Assembly (NCBI RefSeq): GCF_900094705.1
Contig: NZ_FMAR01000017.1
Span: forward strand, 56,814 to 120,813
DNA from: Chitinophaga costaii
GTDB taxonomy: Bacteria > Bacteroidota > Bacteroidia > Chitinophagales > Chitinophagaceae
Direction of reading: 5' to 3'
Length of the DNA stretch: 64,000 nucleotides
Both the position numbers and the translations under genes were made by a program. Below, in pieces: positions 54,377 to 62,634 of the stretch. Numbering within the stretch: position 1 is the stretch's first letter; each line of letters starts with the position of its first letter. The notes below the pieces were generated by a model, which saw only the letters and a list, made by a program, of their open reading frames with translations, did not search any database and was not told the DNA's origin.

Positions 54377-54759
54377 GGTATTTTTTTATGAGGTAAACAG
54401 CTAAAAAGCGGCACAAAGTGTTGGGTTGTTAAAGTCAACAAGCGATTTGTAAACTTCAGCATTTCCATCGTTTGTGGAAGATGGCCTTGCTCCAAATGGG
54501 AAACGGGAATATTGCCGTTAAAGCGTCCAAGGAACAGCAAAGGTTACAGCAGCCCCCAAAAAGCCTGTTAGAACGCTGCCCCCGCTGCCGGAAGCGGCTT
54601 TTGCAGCTAAATCAAAACAGGTTTCACCACCTGTGGTGGCTTTTGCCTGGTGCAGCTGTTAATTAATATATAACATAATTATTATATATGTTTTGAACCC
54701 TCCAAGCGGTTCACCTTACCTGAATTTTCCCGATATTTGCTACTTACATCATTCCAACT
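54377..54759. other. Divergent region upstream of dnaG
   Basis: 383 bp. A 64-codon frame (54472-54666) is open but shows no family and is rejected. It contains a compact near-palindrome CACCACCTGTGGTG at 54625-54638 and two TGCAGCT copies at 54602 and 54651, then an AT-rich stretch up to the dnaG TTG. No promoter box fits the consensus exactly. Confidence 0.4.
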
Positions 54760-56733
54760 TTGATCTCACAACAGACTATACAGCAGATACTCAGCCGCAT
54801 CGACATCGTGGAGATTGTGGGTTCTTTCGTGAAATTAAAAAAGCGGGGGGCCAACTATTTGGGCAATTGTCCGTTTCATAATGAAAAAAGTCCTTCGTTT
54901 ACCGTATCACCGAGCAAGGAAATTTACAAATGTTTTGGCTGCGGCGTAAGTGGCAATACCATTACCTTCCTCATGGAGCATGAAAAATACTCCTATGTGG
55001 AAGCCCTGAAATGGCTGGCTCAGAAATACAATGTAGAAATTGAGGAAAAAGAGGTGAGCGCAGAAGTGCGCGCCCAATTGCAGCTTGCGGACAGCCTTTT
55101 TATCATCAACAATTTTGCGCGGGAGTATTTTACCAAGGCCCTTTTCGAAACCGAGGAAGGCCGCAACGTAGGGCTTAGCTATTTTGAGGAACGTGGTTTT
55201 AGCGAAGAAACCATCCGCAAATTTCAACTGGGTTATTGTGCCAATGAAAAGGACACCTTTGCCAAGGCAGCGCTGGCCAAGGGGTATAACCTGGAATATC
55301 TTCAAAAAACGGGACTTGTCTCCATCCGCTACGAGCAGCCGGTAGACAATTACCGTGGACGGGTAATTTTTCCCATCCATAACCAGTCGGGCAAGGTGCT
55401 GGGGTTTGGTGCCCGTATTCTGGTAAAGTCGGACAAGGCGCCTAAGTATATTAACTCGCCGGAGAACGATATTTATGTAAAGCACAAGGTGCTGTATGGC
55501 ACTTACTTTGCCCGCCACTCTATCGACAAGCTCAATGAATGCTTGCTGGTGGAAGGATATACGGATGTGGTATCGCTGCACCAGGCGGGCATTGAAAACG
55601 TAGTGGCGTCCAGCGGCACCTCACTGACCCAGGACCAGCTTCGCCTCATCAAAAAATACACGAAAAACCTTACCATCCTGTACGACGGCGATGCCGCCGG
55701 CATTAAGGCCGCCCTGCGCGGGCTGGATATGGCCATTGAGGAAGGGTTAAATGTAAAAGTGGTACTCATTCCGGATAAGGAAGATCCCGACAGTTACGTA
55801 CAGAAAATCGGGGCCGCCGCTTTCCGGGAGTTTGTGGCCAATAATAAGCAGGACTTTATTCTTTTTAAGCTCCAGGTGTCTATGCAGGACGCGGGAACAG
55901 ACTCCGTTCGCAAGTCGCAACTGGTGAACGATATTGCAGAAACTATTGCCCGCATTGACAAGCTGGAAGATTTTACCAAACAGCAGGACTACATCCGCCA
56001 GTGCAGCCAGTTGCTTAAGATAGACGAGCAGGGCATGGTAAACCTGGTGAACAAATACATCCGCGAGCGTTTGCAAAAACGGGAGCAACAGTTTACCCAA
56101 ACACAGCCTGCCGCCAATGACGACTTATCGCCGGAAGCGCTGGCCGCCATGGCTGCCATGGAAGGGGCCGAGATGGACACGGCCACGGAAGATTTTTTTA
56201 ATACTGACGATAAACACGAAAAGGAACTGGTGAAAATACTGCTGCGCTTTGGAGATAAAACGTTCAACGATGAAAACCATCCTACCGTGGCGGACTATAT
56301 TTTTCACCTCCCCTACGATTTTGAATCGCTGGCCAACGGGGAAATGGTAAAACGTATTCTGCGTGAATACAAAACCTTTTACGACGACGGAAATTTACCC
56401 GATAAAAAATGGTTCCTCTACCACCAGGATCCCGATATTTCCAAACAGGTAACCCTCATCCTGGAAGATAAAGAGGCAGAGCTGAGCCACAACTGGGTAG
56501 ACAAGTTCGAGATCAAGACCGTGTTTGGCGATAACGCCTACCTGCGCGACACAATCTCCACCACCAATTACCTCATTCTCCGTAAGATCAAAAAGATGAT
56601 CGATGAGAACCAGGAAGAAATGCAAAGCGCCACCGAAGTAGAGGCACAGATAGCTTGCATGACCCTGCATCAGCATTTGAAAAAACTGGAAAAAGAACTG
56701 ACCAACGGTTTGGGTACTGTGATTTTTCGGTAA
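54760..56733 (+). CDS. dnaG: DNA primase
   Basis: 657 aa, TTG start at 54760 (ISQQTIQQILSRIDIVEIVG). CHC2 zinc finger: C37-x2-H40-x17-C58-x2-C61. TOPRIM catalytic core follows (LLVEGYTDVVSLHQAGI; ILYDGDAAGIKAALRG). The C-terminal region (about 450-657) is the helicase-interaction domain. It makes RNA primers for replication. Right after its end the accessory island begins. Confidence 0.96.
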   Translation: MISQQTIQQILSRIDIVEIVGSFVKLKKRGANYLGNCPFHNEKSPSFTVSPSKEIYKCFGCGVSGNTITFLMEHEKYSYVEALKWLAQKYNVEIEEKEVSAEVRAQLQLADSLFIINNFAREYFTKALFETEEGRNVGLSYFEERGFSEETIRKFQLGYCANEKDTFAKAALAKGYNLEYLQKTGLVSIRYEQPVDNYRGRVIFPIHNQSGKVLGFGARILVKSDKAPKYINSPENDIYVKHKVLYGTYFARHSIDKLNECLLVEGYTDVVSLHQAGIENVVASSGTSLTQDQLRLIKKYTKNLTILYDGDAAGIKAALRGLDMAIEEGLNVKVVLIPDKEDPDSYVQKIGAAAFREFVANNKQDFILFKLQVSMQDAGTDSVRKSQLVNDIAETIARIDKLEDFTKQQDYIRQCSQLLKIDEQGMVNLVNKYIRERLQKREQQFTQTQPAANDDLSPEALAAMAAMEGAEMDTATEDFFNTDDKHEKELVKILLRFGDKTFNDENHPTVADYIFHLPYDFESLANGEMVKRILREYKTFYDDGNLPDKKWFLYHQDPDISKQVTLILEDKEAELSHNWVDKFEIKTVFGDNAYLRDTISTTNYLILRKIKKMIDENQEEMQSATEVEAQIACMTLHQHLKKLEKELTNGLGTVIFR

Positions 56734-56859
56734 AGCATCCGATCAGGTAACAAACCTAAAAAAGCGAAGGCCGGAGAGTGTTAAATGGTGTTCCTAGCCT
56801 CACTTCGGAGACTTAGCAAAGTACAGATCTCCTATCAATGTCGTACCTTCAAGGTTAAA

Positions 56860-56874
56860 GTCATTTGTAATGAC
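56860..56874 (+). promoter_or_regulatory. Inverted repeat upstream of the antitoxin-like gene
   Basis: GTCATT-TGT-AATGAC, a 6-bp inverted repeat with 3-bp spacer, 23 nt before ATG 56898 and just after a TACCTTCA box (56844-56851). Position fits an autoregulatory operator of a toxin-antitoxin operon. Confidence 0.45.
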
Positions 56875-56897
56875 AATCACTACAAATAGGTTATAAC

Positions 56898-57971
56898 ATG
56901 GCAAGAGACTTAACAACATCACCAGTAGATCGAAAAAAAATACTTGAAGATAACGACGCTATAAAAGCGGTATATGATAACTTAGGTTTTGAGGGGGTAC
57001 GATTTGAAGGACGTTTCAGGTTCACAAAGGGACAAGTGGCCCGCTTTTATGAGGTGGACGTAAGAACTATTGAACGTCTACTAGAGAATCATAGCCAGGA
57101 AATGCAAAACAATGGGTACGAACTCTTTAAAGGCGCCCGCCTTCGGGGCCTTCGACTGGCATTTCTCCAACACCTTGAACAAAGCCATGTCTCCGACATC
57201 GATGTCGGAGACATATCGCAAATATATGAAAATGAACTAGTTGCAAACAAGGCCCCCAGTCTTGGCATCTTTACCTTCAAATCCGTCTTGAACATTGGTA
57301 TGCTACTGACCGGCTCGCAAAGGGCAAAGCAGGTAAGATCAGCCATCCTCAACATCGTAATTGATGTGATGAATAAACGACTTGGCGGATCCACAAAATA
57401 CATCAACCAACGTGAGGAAGAATTTTTACCCAGCGCACTGCGCGAATTCAATTACCGGAAAGTCTTTACAGATGCACTGGATAAGTACATTCAGGCTAAT
57501 AAATTTAAATACGCTCAACTTACCGATAAGATCTACCGGAGCATCTTCCGAGAACAATCAAAAGAATACCGAAAAATTCTCTGCCTCAATGCCAAAGAAA
57601 GTGTGCGCGCAACCATGTATTCGGAGGTACTTGATTTAATTGCCAGTTATGAAAATGGTTTCGCAGATTTTTTAAAGAAGAAGTTCGAACAAAACGAAAG
57701 TAACCCTATACGGCTATCAGAGGCAAACCTACTTTTTCACGAGTTCGAACAGTTGACGGAACAGCTATATGAACCCCTCAAAGAAAAGGCGCGCGTCCTG
57801 ATGGCAACCAGGGACATGGCTTTCCGGGATGCCCTTCATGAAAAGCTCAAGGACTATATTGACACCGTCAGCTTGGATGATATTGACAAATTCTTAGGTG
57901 AAAAAAGCAAAGCACTTGAAGAAAGAATTGTAGAAAACAAAGAAATTTTCATCCGGTTAAAAGACAGGTAG
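56898..57971 (+). CDS. Large HTH antitoxin-like protein paired with a Doc toxin
   Basis: 357 aa. N-terminal helix-turn-helix (FTKGQVARFYEVDVRTIERL, about 43-62) and a central segment GSQRAKQVRSAILNIVIDVM, similar to RhuM-type DNA-binding proteins that travel with Fic/Doc enzymes. The C-terminal 200 residues are helical and charged. The stop is one base before the Doc gene, as in toxin-antitoxin operons, but Phd-type antitoxins are only about 70-90 aa, so this would be an enlarged antitoxin or a regulator. The gene contains a 28-bp perfect palindrome (57187-57214). Codon use is more AT-rich than the flanking dnaG and folA, consistent with transfer. Confidence 0.72.
   Translation: MARDLTTSPVDRKKILEDNDAIKAVYDNLGFEGVRFEGRFRFTKGQVARFYEVDVRTIERLLENHSQEMQNNGYELFKGARLRGLRLAFLQHLEQSHVSDIDVGDISQIYENELVANKAPSLGIFTFKSVLNIGMLLTGSQRAKQVRSAILNIVIDVMNKRLGGSTKYINQREEEFLPSALREFNYRKVFTDALDKYIQANKFKYAQLTDKIYRSIFREQSKEYRKILCLNAKESVRATMYSEVLDLIASYENGFADFLKKKFEQNESNPIRLSEANLLFHEFEQLTEQLYEPLKEKARVLMATRDMAFRDALHEKLKDYIDTVSLDDIDKFLGEKSKALEERIVENKEIFIRLKDR
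57187..57214. repeat. 28-bp perfect palindrome inside the antitoxin-like gene
   Basis: Uninterrupted dyad: left arm ATGTCTCCGACATC, right arm its exact reverse complement, no spacer. It encodes HVSDIDVGDIS in frame. A perfect 28-bp dyad is very unlikely by chance in coding DNA. Confidence 0.9.
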
Positions 57972-57972
57972 C

Positions 57973-58401
57973 ATGGGGTTTATATATTTTGATGTAAATC
58001 ATGCTATCACTACCCACGATCAAATTTTAAAAATCTCCGGCGGTTTTGAAGGGGTCAAAAATCGGGGGGCTCTTGAAAGTATATTGTATCATATAACTAA
58101 TGACGACTACTATCCCAGTTATATCGATAAGCTTACTCACCTGGTATTCGCTGTGAACAAAGGGCATTGTTTTGAGGATGGCAATAAACGGACTTCCATA
58201 GCACTTGGGGCATTTTTTTTAGAAGTAAACGGACTCGATGTTTTGGCTTCAAGGTTCATGATCGAAATGGAAAATATCGCAGTTTCCGTAGCTGACAATC
58301 TGATTGACAAAAATTTTCTTCACGAAATAATCGATTCAATTATAAATGAAGATGATTATTCTGAAGAATTAAAACTTAAAATCATAGACGCCTTGTCCTA
58401 G
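57973..58401 (+). CDS. Doc-type (Fic family) death-on-curing toxin
   Basis: 142 aa. Fic motif at 65-74: H-C-F-E-D-G-N-K-R-T, matching Doc's HxFxx(G/A)NKRT. Doc enzymes phosphorylate EF-Tu, Fic enzymes AMPylate; the NKR form here favours Doc. Opening matches Doc as well (Y-DVNHAI..HDQILKISGG). Translationally coupled to the preceding DNA-binding protein, and no Phd is present. Confidence 0.88.
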   Translation: MGFIYFDVNHAITTHDQILKISGGFEGVKNRGALESILYHITNDDYYPSYIDKLTHLVFAVNKGHCFEDGNKRTSIALGAFFLEVNGLDVLASRFMIEMENIAVSVADNLIDKNFLHEIIDSIINEDDYSEELKLKIIDALS

Positions 58402-58662
58402 AATAATGCAGTATAGATGACGTGATAGTGGCGTTATTTGCAAGCCAGCATTTATTTCACCGTTTTGCAAAGTTGATGACCTTGGCACCTGACCGGAGAA
58501 CAATATTGATTATTAATGATGCTTTAACATAAAATGGGAAGAAGATCAGAAAGGCCGAGAGTAAACTGTTAGCCCCCGCAAGCCCATTGCAACGCGCTTG
58601 AAACATGGATTCAAGGTTTTGTTCGCTAATTAATACATTTTTAAATTCCTTATTAAACTTTA
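58402..58662. other. Spacer between Doc and SEFIR genes
   Basis: 261 bp, no gene. Contains CTTGAA / TTCAAG (58597-58615), a 6-bp inverted repeat. A stretch AAGGCCGAGAGT (58550) resembles AAGGCCGGAGAGT after dnaG (56767), possibly a duplicated element end. Confidence 0.4.
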
Positions 58663-58668
58663 GTGTTT

Positions 58669-60561
58669 ATGGAACGGGATCTACGTCCGTATTCTTTCGA
58701 TCATGACTTATCCTTTTACCAGAATAAAGATAACATTCCTAATCAGGAATTAGTTGATGAGATTATAGTCTACTTCACAGCTGGTGAAGGGGCCAGGGTA
58801 TTTGATGCAAGGACCATCATGAATTTATCATATAAGGAAATTACTGAAGCTCAAAGAGACCGTGCACGGCCAGAGGACATATTTGGACATTTGGAAAATT
58901 TGCCTTTATCCGATCTTGAGCGCCACGTGTTGCTGGGTACTATGCTCAAATGGAGTGGAGGATATCCTGTAAATTTCATGGAAGAAGAACAGCAACGGGT
59001 CATGCTAGGTATACAAAAACGATTTCTGGCTTTTCCTGATGACACACCTGAAAAGGAATTTGCACGACGGGACGAAAAGCGTGCACAGCTTTTCCAGAGG
59101 CTGGGTATTGGGTTTACCAATGCTCTTCGATATGGAGTACCGGTAGAACAGATTTTTGCCGAAATGGAGGATGATGGAGAAGAATCGATAGAAAAGATAT
59201 TCTCCAACTTTGAAAGTTTGTTCAGGGAGGCGGCCAGTCAGGGGACTTTTGGTGAATTGTCTAATAAGATGAGTTTTGCCATTCGCCTTTCAGAAGTAAA
59301 CTACAGCTTCAATTTATGGTTGAGCGCAAACAAAGGTTGGGACGGTGTGGACGAGGTATTTTACTCCCAACACCTTACACAAAAAATCTTCGTAGAATAT
59401 CTCCAATTCAGGCAAGACCAGGAAACTATTCGTAAGGAACAAACCATACAACGCAGGGCAAGCTGGCATCCGGTACCTGACCCAACACCCCCTGTAACAG
59501 ATACAGTGGCCGAGACAAAATTTGCGTATGCTCCACCCGTCAATGATAAGGTGGATGTGCCCAGCGATTTAGTGTTCGTAACGTATAGCTGGGAAGAGCA
59601 AGAACACAATGAAAAGGTGCTCAGCCTCACAAACAATTTACTAGAAAGCGGAGAAAATGCCACGATGGACAAAAAGGAGATGCAGGATGAGACGGCACTG
59701 GAACTAAAGACGATGATGCTGCGTAGTATACAAAACGCGAGCAAGGTCATTGTAGTGCTCTCCCAGGGCTACAAAAAAAAAGCTGAAAGTGAAAAGGGGG
59801 GTGTATTTTTCGAATACAGGGCCATACTGTCAGAAATCGACAAATTCCCAAATAAATACATCCTGGTATCCTTTGAGCCTTTCAGTGACGACCTGTTACC
59901 GCTTGGCTTTGCAAACCGTACGGTGCTTCATATTAAAGACGATGCCAGCTATATTTCACTTTTGCACAAACTGCAAGATGTGCAAGAAATTAAATTTGCC
60001 GCCGTTGCCCCTACGAAACCATTGCTTACTGCAAGGGCAATACCGCCCTTGTTTCCTACAGAAGTATTAACGATCCCTACGCCCCCCCCAAAAGCACCTC
60101 CTATTTTGACCATTGGGGAGGAACGGGTAGCAGAAAGTATGCTTCCTTCCGATGAGCACTGGGTAATCCATAGCTTAAGTTCCCCGGCAGTTCAGATATT
60201 TGCACGGTTGTGGGTGGATGAAAAGAAAAATCTTGGATCCAAATGGGCGACAATCCCATCCTTAGAACCTGGCCATCAGAAGGAATTAATGTGGATCAGG
60301 CATTGTGATATCATTGAACTTGCATGGAGTGATGTTACAGGCTCAACATATTATCACCTGCGGATTCAGGGCCGAATTCCGGAAACTAAAGTAATTACCA
60401 AAGCAGAGTTAGAGGTCATCACTGGAAACGTTGGGGGAAATAATGATTTCCTTAACCGGGCATTAGTGGATTTCCTGCGTACTTTTAACCTGGATATATC
60501 AAAACTGCCTTTTGCGCAATACGAATACTTTCTACGTTCTCACAATATGTTGTTGCCTTGA
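58669..60561 (+). CDS. SEFIR-domain protein, 630 aa, candidate defence effector
   Basis: Start at ATG 58669 (a GTG six bases earlier is also possible). Three parts: a helical N-terminal domain (1-250) not recognised; a Pro-rich linker then a SEFIR/TIR-like domain (about 300-440: box 1 LVFVTYSWEE, then SKVIVVLSQGYKKKAES and GGVFFEYRAI with Glu382); and, after a Pro-rich linker (459-480), an unrecognised C-terminal domain (EERVAESMLPSDEHWVIH...). SEFIR domains in bacteria act as NADase effectors of anti-phage systems, sensed by a partner or by another domain of the same protein. This is the most defence-like gene here. AT-richer than the core genes. Confidence 0.82.
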   Translation: MERDLRPYSFDHDLSFYQNKDNIPNQELVDEIIVYFTAGEGARVFDARTIMNLSYKEITEAQRDRARPEDIFGHLENLPLSDLERHVLLGTMLKWSGGYPVNFMEEEQQRVMLGIQKRFLAFPDDTPEKEFARRDEKRAQLFQRLGIGFTNALRYGVPVEQIFAEMEDDGEESIEKIFSNFESLFREAASQGTFGELSNKMSFAIRLSEVNYSFNLWLSANKGWDGVDEVFYSQHLTQKIFVEYLQFRQDQETIRKEQTIQRRASWHPVPDPTPPVTDTVAETKFAYAPPVNDKVDVPSDLVFVTYSWEEQEHNEKVLSLTNNLLESGENATMDKKEMQDETALELKTMMLRSIQNASKVIVVLSQGYKKKAESEKGGVFFEYRAILSEIDKFPNKYILVSFEPFSDDLLPLGFANRTVLHIKDDASYISLLHKLQDVQEIKFAAVAPTKPLLTARAIPPLFPTEVLTIPTPPPKAPPILTIGEERVAESMLPSDEHWVIHSLSSPAVQIFARLWVDEKKNLGSKWATIPSLEPGHQKELMWIRHCDIIELAWSDVTGSTYYHLRIQGRIPETKVITKAELEVITGNVGGNNDFLNRALVDFLRTFNLDISKLPFAQYEYFLRSHNMLLP

Positions 60562-60707
60562 TGTTATTAAAAAACTGGCGCAAATTCCCGGCAGTACTCA
60601 TGGTTATTCTGGCATATTAAATTACAAATACCAGCCCACCGAGGTCGGGAATAGCAAAGAGGGTTTTATTCTGGCGACTTAAGGCTTGGGAACCTTCTCT
60701 GTGGTAA
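60562..60707. other. Non-coding stretch after the SEFIR gene
   Basis: About 150 bp with no ORF; the missing catalytic half of the integrase remnant would have been expected here. Confidence 0.4.
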
Positions 60708-61069
60708 CTAAATGGTAAGTCTAATTCTTGTGGCCGAAGTTCGGGGAAGCCGACACTTCGTCAAATAGTTGCGAATGCGTGCGGCCATTTCTACATCAAT
60801 TTCATCGAATGACAACTTGAGGTTAAACTTGTCCAAATGGCCAATGAAACTCGTATATTTCTCCCAGGTGCGATCTCTTAATTCTACAATTCGGGAGGGT
60901 TTCTGATATAATTTTTAAAGTAGTCGTTAAATATGGCTCGATTCCCTTTAAAGTTTAATTCCTTTTCGATGTGATAGTGTGGGAGCTTCTTTCCTGCATC
61001 GTGTAGCCGCTTATGAACACCGATCATTTTGGTCAAAAGTGCTTTAAAGGCATTGTTACTTTGGAAAGC
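60708..61069 (-). pseudogene. Tyrosine integrase remnant (N-terminal part, frameshifted)
   Basis: Read on the minus strand. Frame A from 61069 encodes FQSNNAFKALLTKMIGVHKR, then LHDAGKKLPHYHIEKEL and FNDYFKNYIRNPPEL, ending at a stop near 60885. From about there the next frame continues with ELRDRTWEKYTSFIGHLDKF and NLKLSFDEIDVEMAARIRNY, ending at 60708. Together they match the arm-binding and SAM-like core-binding domains of Bacteroidota phage/transposon integrases (W-x-KYTSFI.HL..F). The catalytic domain (R...HxxR...Y) is absent. So the gene is dead by one frameshift and a 3' deletion. Confidence 0.7.
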
Positions 61070-61195
61070 TTATTGGCTAGTTGGTTTGACCCATGAATGA
61101 TTTTTCCCGGACCATTCATCCTTAGTCGGGTTCTGGATACACCCCTGGTCTTCGCTTTTTATTCCAAAATGCTTGCCCTTATAGGTATTATTATT
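61070..61195. other. Spacer between integrase remnant and folA
   Basis: About 125 bp. A 91-codon frame here (61097-61372, plus strand) is a shadow of folA. Nothing recognised; the island boundary is probably within it. Confidence 0.4.
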
Positions 61196-61693
61196 TCATT
61201 TTTCAATCCGGTCCCACACCTGGAAATCGTAGGCTACGGCGTGTTTTTCATCTGGCTCGTGGTAGTCTTGTTTTACCAGCCTGAATTGCGATGCATCGAT
61301 GGGTGGATAGAAGGCATCACCTTCATAGTTGCCCATGATGCGGGTAATGTACTGGCGGTGACAATGGGGTAATGCCTGGTGAAATATCTGGCCGCCGCCG
61401 GTGATAAAAATCTCTCCGTTGCTATAGTGGCTGGCCAGTTCCAGCGCGGCATCCAGCGAAGGCACTACCTGTATGCCAGGCGCTTTAAAATCTTTATTGC
61501 GACTAATGACAATGTTCTCACGGTTAGGCAATGCTTTACCCAGCTCGTCGAAAGTTTTGCGCCCCATTACGATGGGGTGGCCGGTGGTCATTTGCTTAAA
61601 ATATTTCATGTCGTTGGGCAAATGCCAGGGCAGGTGATTGTCTTTTCCAATCACGTTATTCAGCGAAGCGGCTACGATAAAAGCAATAGTCAT
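61196..61693 (-). CDS. folA: Dihydrofolate reductase
   Basis: 165 aa. Canonical start (TIAFIVAASLNNVIGKDNHL), substrate motif LPWHLPNDMKYFKQMT, NADPH-binding VMGRKTFDELGKALPNRENI and ITGGGQIFHQAL. Regenerates tetrahydrofolate. Directly downstream of thyA (25 bp gap), giving the standard thymidylate-cycle pair in order thyA-folA. Confidence 0.96.
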   Translation of the reverse strand: MTIAFIVAASLNNVIGKDNHLPWHLPNDMKYFKQMTTGHPIVMGRKTFDELGKALPNRENIVISRNKDFKAPGIQVVPSLDAALELASHYSNGEIFITGGGQIFHQALPHCHRQYITRIMGNYEGDAFYPPIDASQFRLVKQDYHEPDEKHAVAYDFQVWDRIEK

Positions 61694-61718
61694 CTGTACG
61701 TTTAATTTCTAGTAAAAT

Positions 61719-62513
61719 TTACACCGCCACCGGGGCTTTGATGCCGGGATGGCTTTGGTAATGCAGCAGGGTAAAGTCTTCATATTTGAAATCAAACAGA
61801 TCTTTCACACCAGGGTTTAGTTGCATTACTGGCAGGTCAAAGGGGGTACGGGAAAGTTGCAGGCGGGCCTGCTCTATGTGGTTACTGTACAAATGCACAT
61901 CGCCAAAAGTATGAATGAACTCGCCTGGTTGCAGGCCACAAACCTGGGCCATCATGAGCGTGAGCAAAGCGTAAGAGGCGATATTGAACGGTACACCCAG
62001 GAACACATCTGCACTGCGCTGGTAAAGCTGGCAACTGAGTTTACCATTGGCCACGTAAAACTGAAACAGGCAGTGGCAGGGGCTTAAGGCCATTTGCGGC
62101 AGATCGCCCACGTTCCAGGCGTTTACGATGATGCGGCGGGAGTCCGGATTATTTTTGAGGGTGTGAAGGGCTTCTGTGATCTGGTCTATGGTGCGCCCGT
62201 CGCGGGTTTCCCAACTGCGCCATTGCTTGCCGTACACCGGGCCCAGGTCGCCATTCTGGTTGGCCCATTCGTCCCAGATGCGTACGCCATGCTCCTGCAG
62301 GTATTTAACGTTGGTATCTCCTTTCAGGAACCAGAGCAATTCGTAAATAATAGACTTGAGATGCAGTTTTTTGGTAGTGAGCAGCGGAAAACCTTCTTGC
62401 AGGTCGAAACGCAACTGGTGGCCAAACACGCTGGTGGTGCCGGTGCCGGTACGGTCTGTTTTCACCGCGCCGGTATCGATGATATGTTGTAAGAGGTGGA
62501 GATATTGTTCCAT
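61719..62513 (-). CDS. thyA: Thymidylate synthase
   Basis: 264 aa, the length of E. coli ThyA. Nucleophile Cys in LSPCHCLFQFYV, phosphate-binding RRIIVNAWNVGDL and QRSADVFLGVPFN. Methylates dUMP with methylenetetrahydrofolate to make dTMP. First gene of the thyA-folA operon; a TATCTTAG box (minus strand, about 62535-62542) may be its promoter. Confidence 0.97.
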   Translation of the reverse strand: MEQYLHLLQHIIDTGAVKTDRTGTGTTSVFGHQLRFDLQEGFPLLTTKKLHLKSIIYELLWFLKGDTNVKYLQEHGVRIWDEWANQNGDLGPVYGKQWRSWETRDGRTIDQITEALHTLKNNPDSRRIIVNAWNVGDLPQMALSPCHCLFQFYVANGKLSCQLYQRSADVFLGVPFNIASYALLTLMMAQVCGLQPGEFIHTFGDVHLYSNHIEQARLQLSRTPFDLPVMQLNPGVKDLFDFKYEDFTLLHYQSHPGIKAPVAV

Positions 62514-62554
62514 GGTAAATAATCTACGGGCTAAGATAGTTTATATTTTGAACG

Positions 62555-62583
62555 AAGGCGCGGCCCTTCCAGGGTCGCGCCTT
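62555..62583 (-). terminator. Hairpin between proline dehydrogenase and thyA
   Basis: Thirteen-bp stem AAGGCGCGGCCCT / AGGGTCGCGCCTT (one G-T pair), loop TCC. No T-tract on the minus side, so it may need a factor. Confidence 0.6.
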
Positions 62584-62634
62584 AGCATTTATAAACATCG
62601 TGTGCATAACATTTTTTGGGTAATGGCTGGAAGC

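Noticed and set aside
54472..54666. 64-codon frame upstream of dnaG with a CPRC motif
   Set aside because: Single CxxC, no second zinc half, no family; lies in a region of direct and inverted repeats and is better treated as non-coding.
61097..61372. 91-codon plus-strand frame over the folA end
   Set aside because: Mostly antisense to folA, whose catalytic motifs are intact; no homology.
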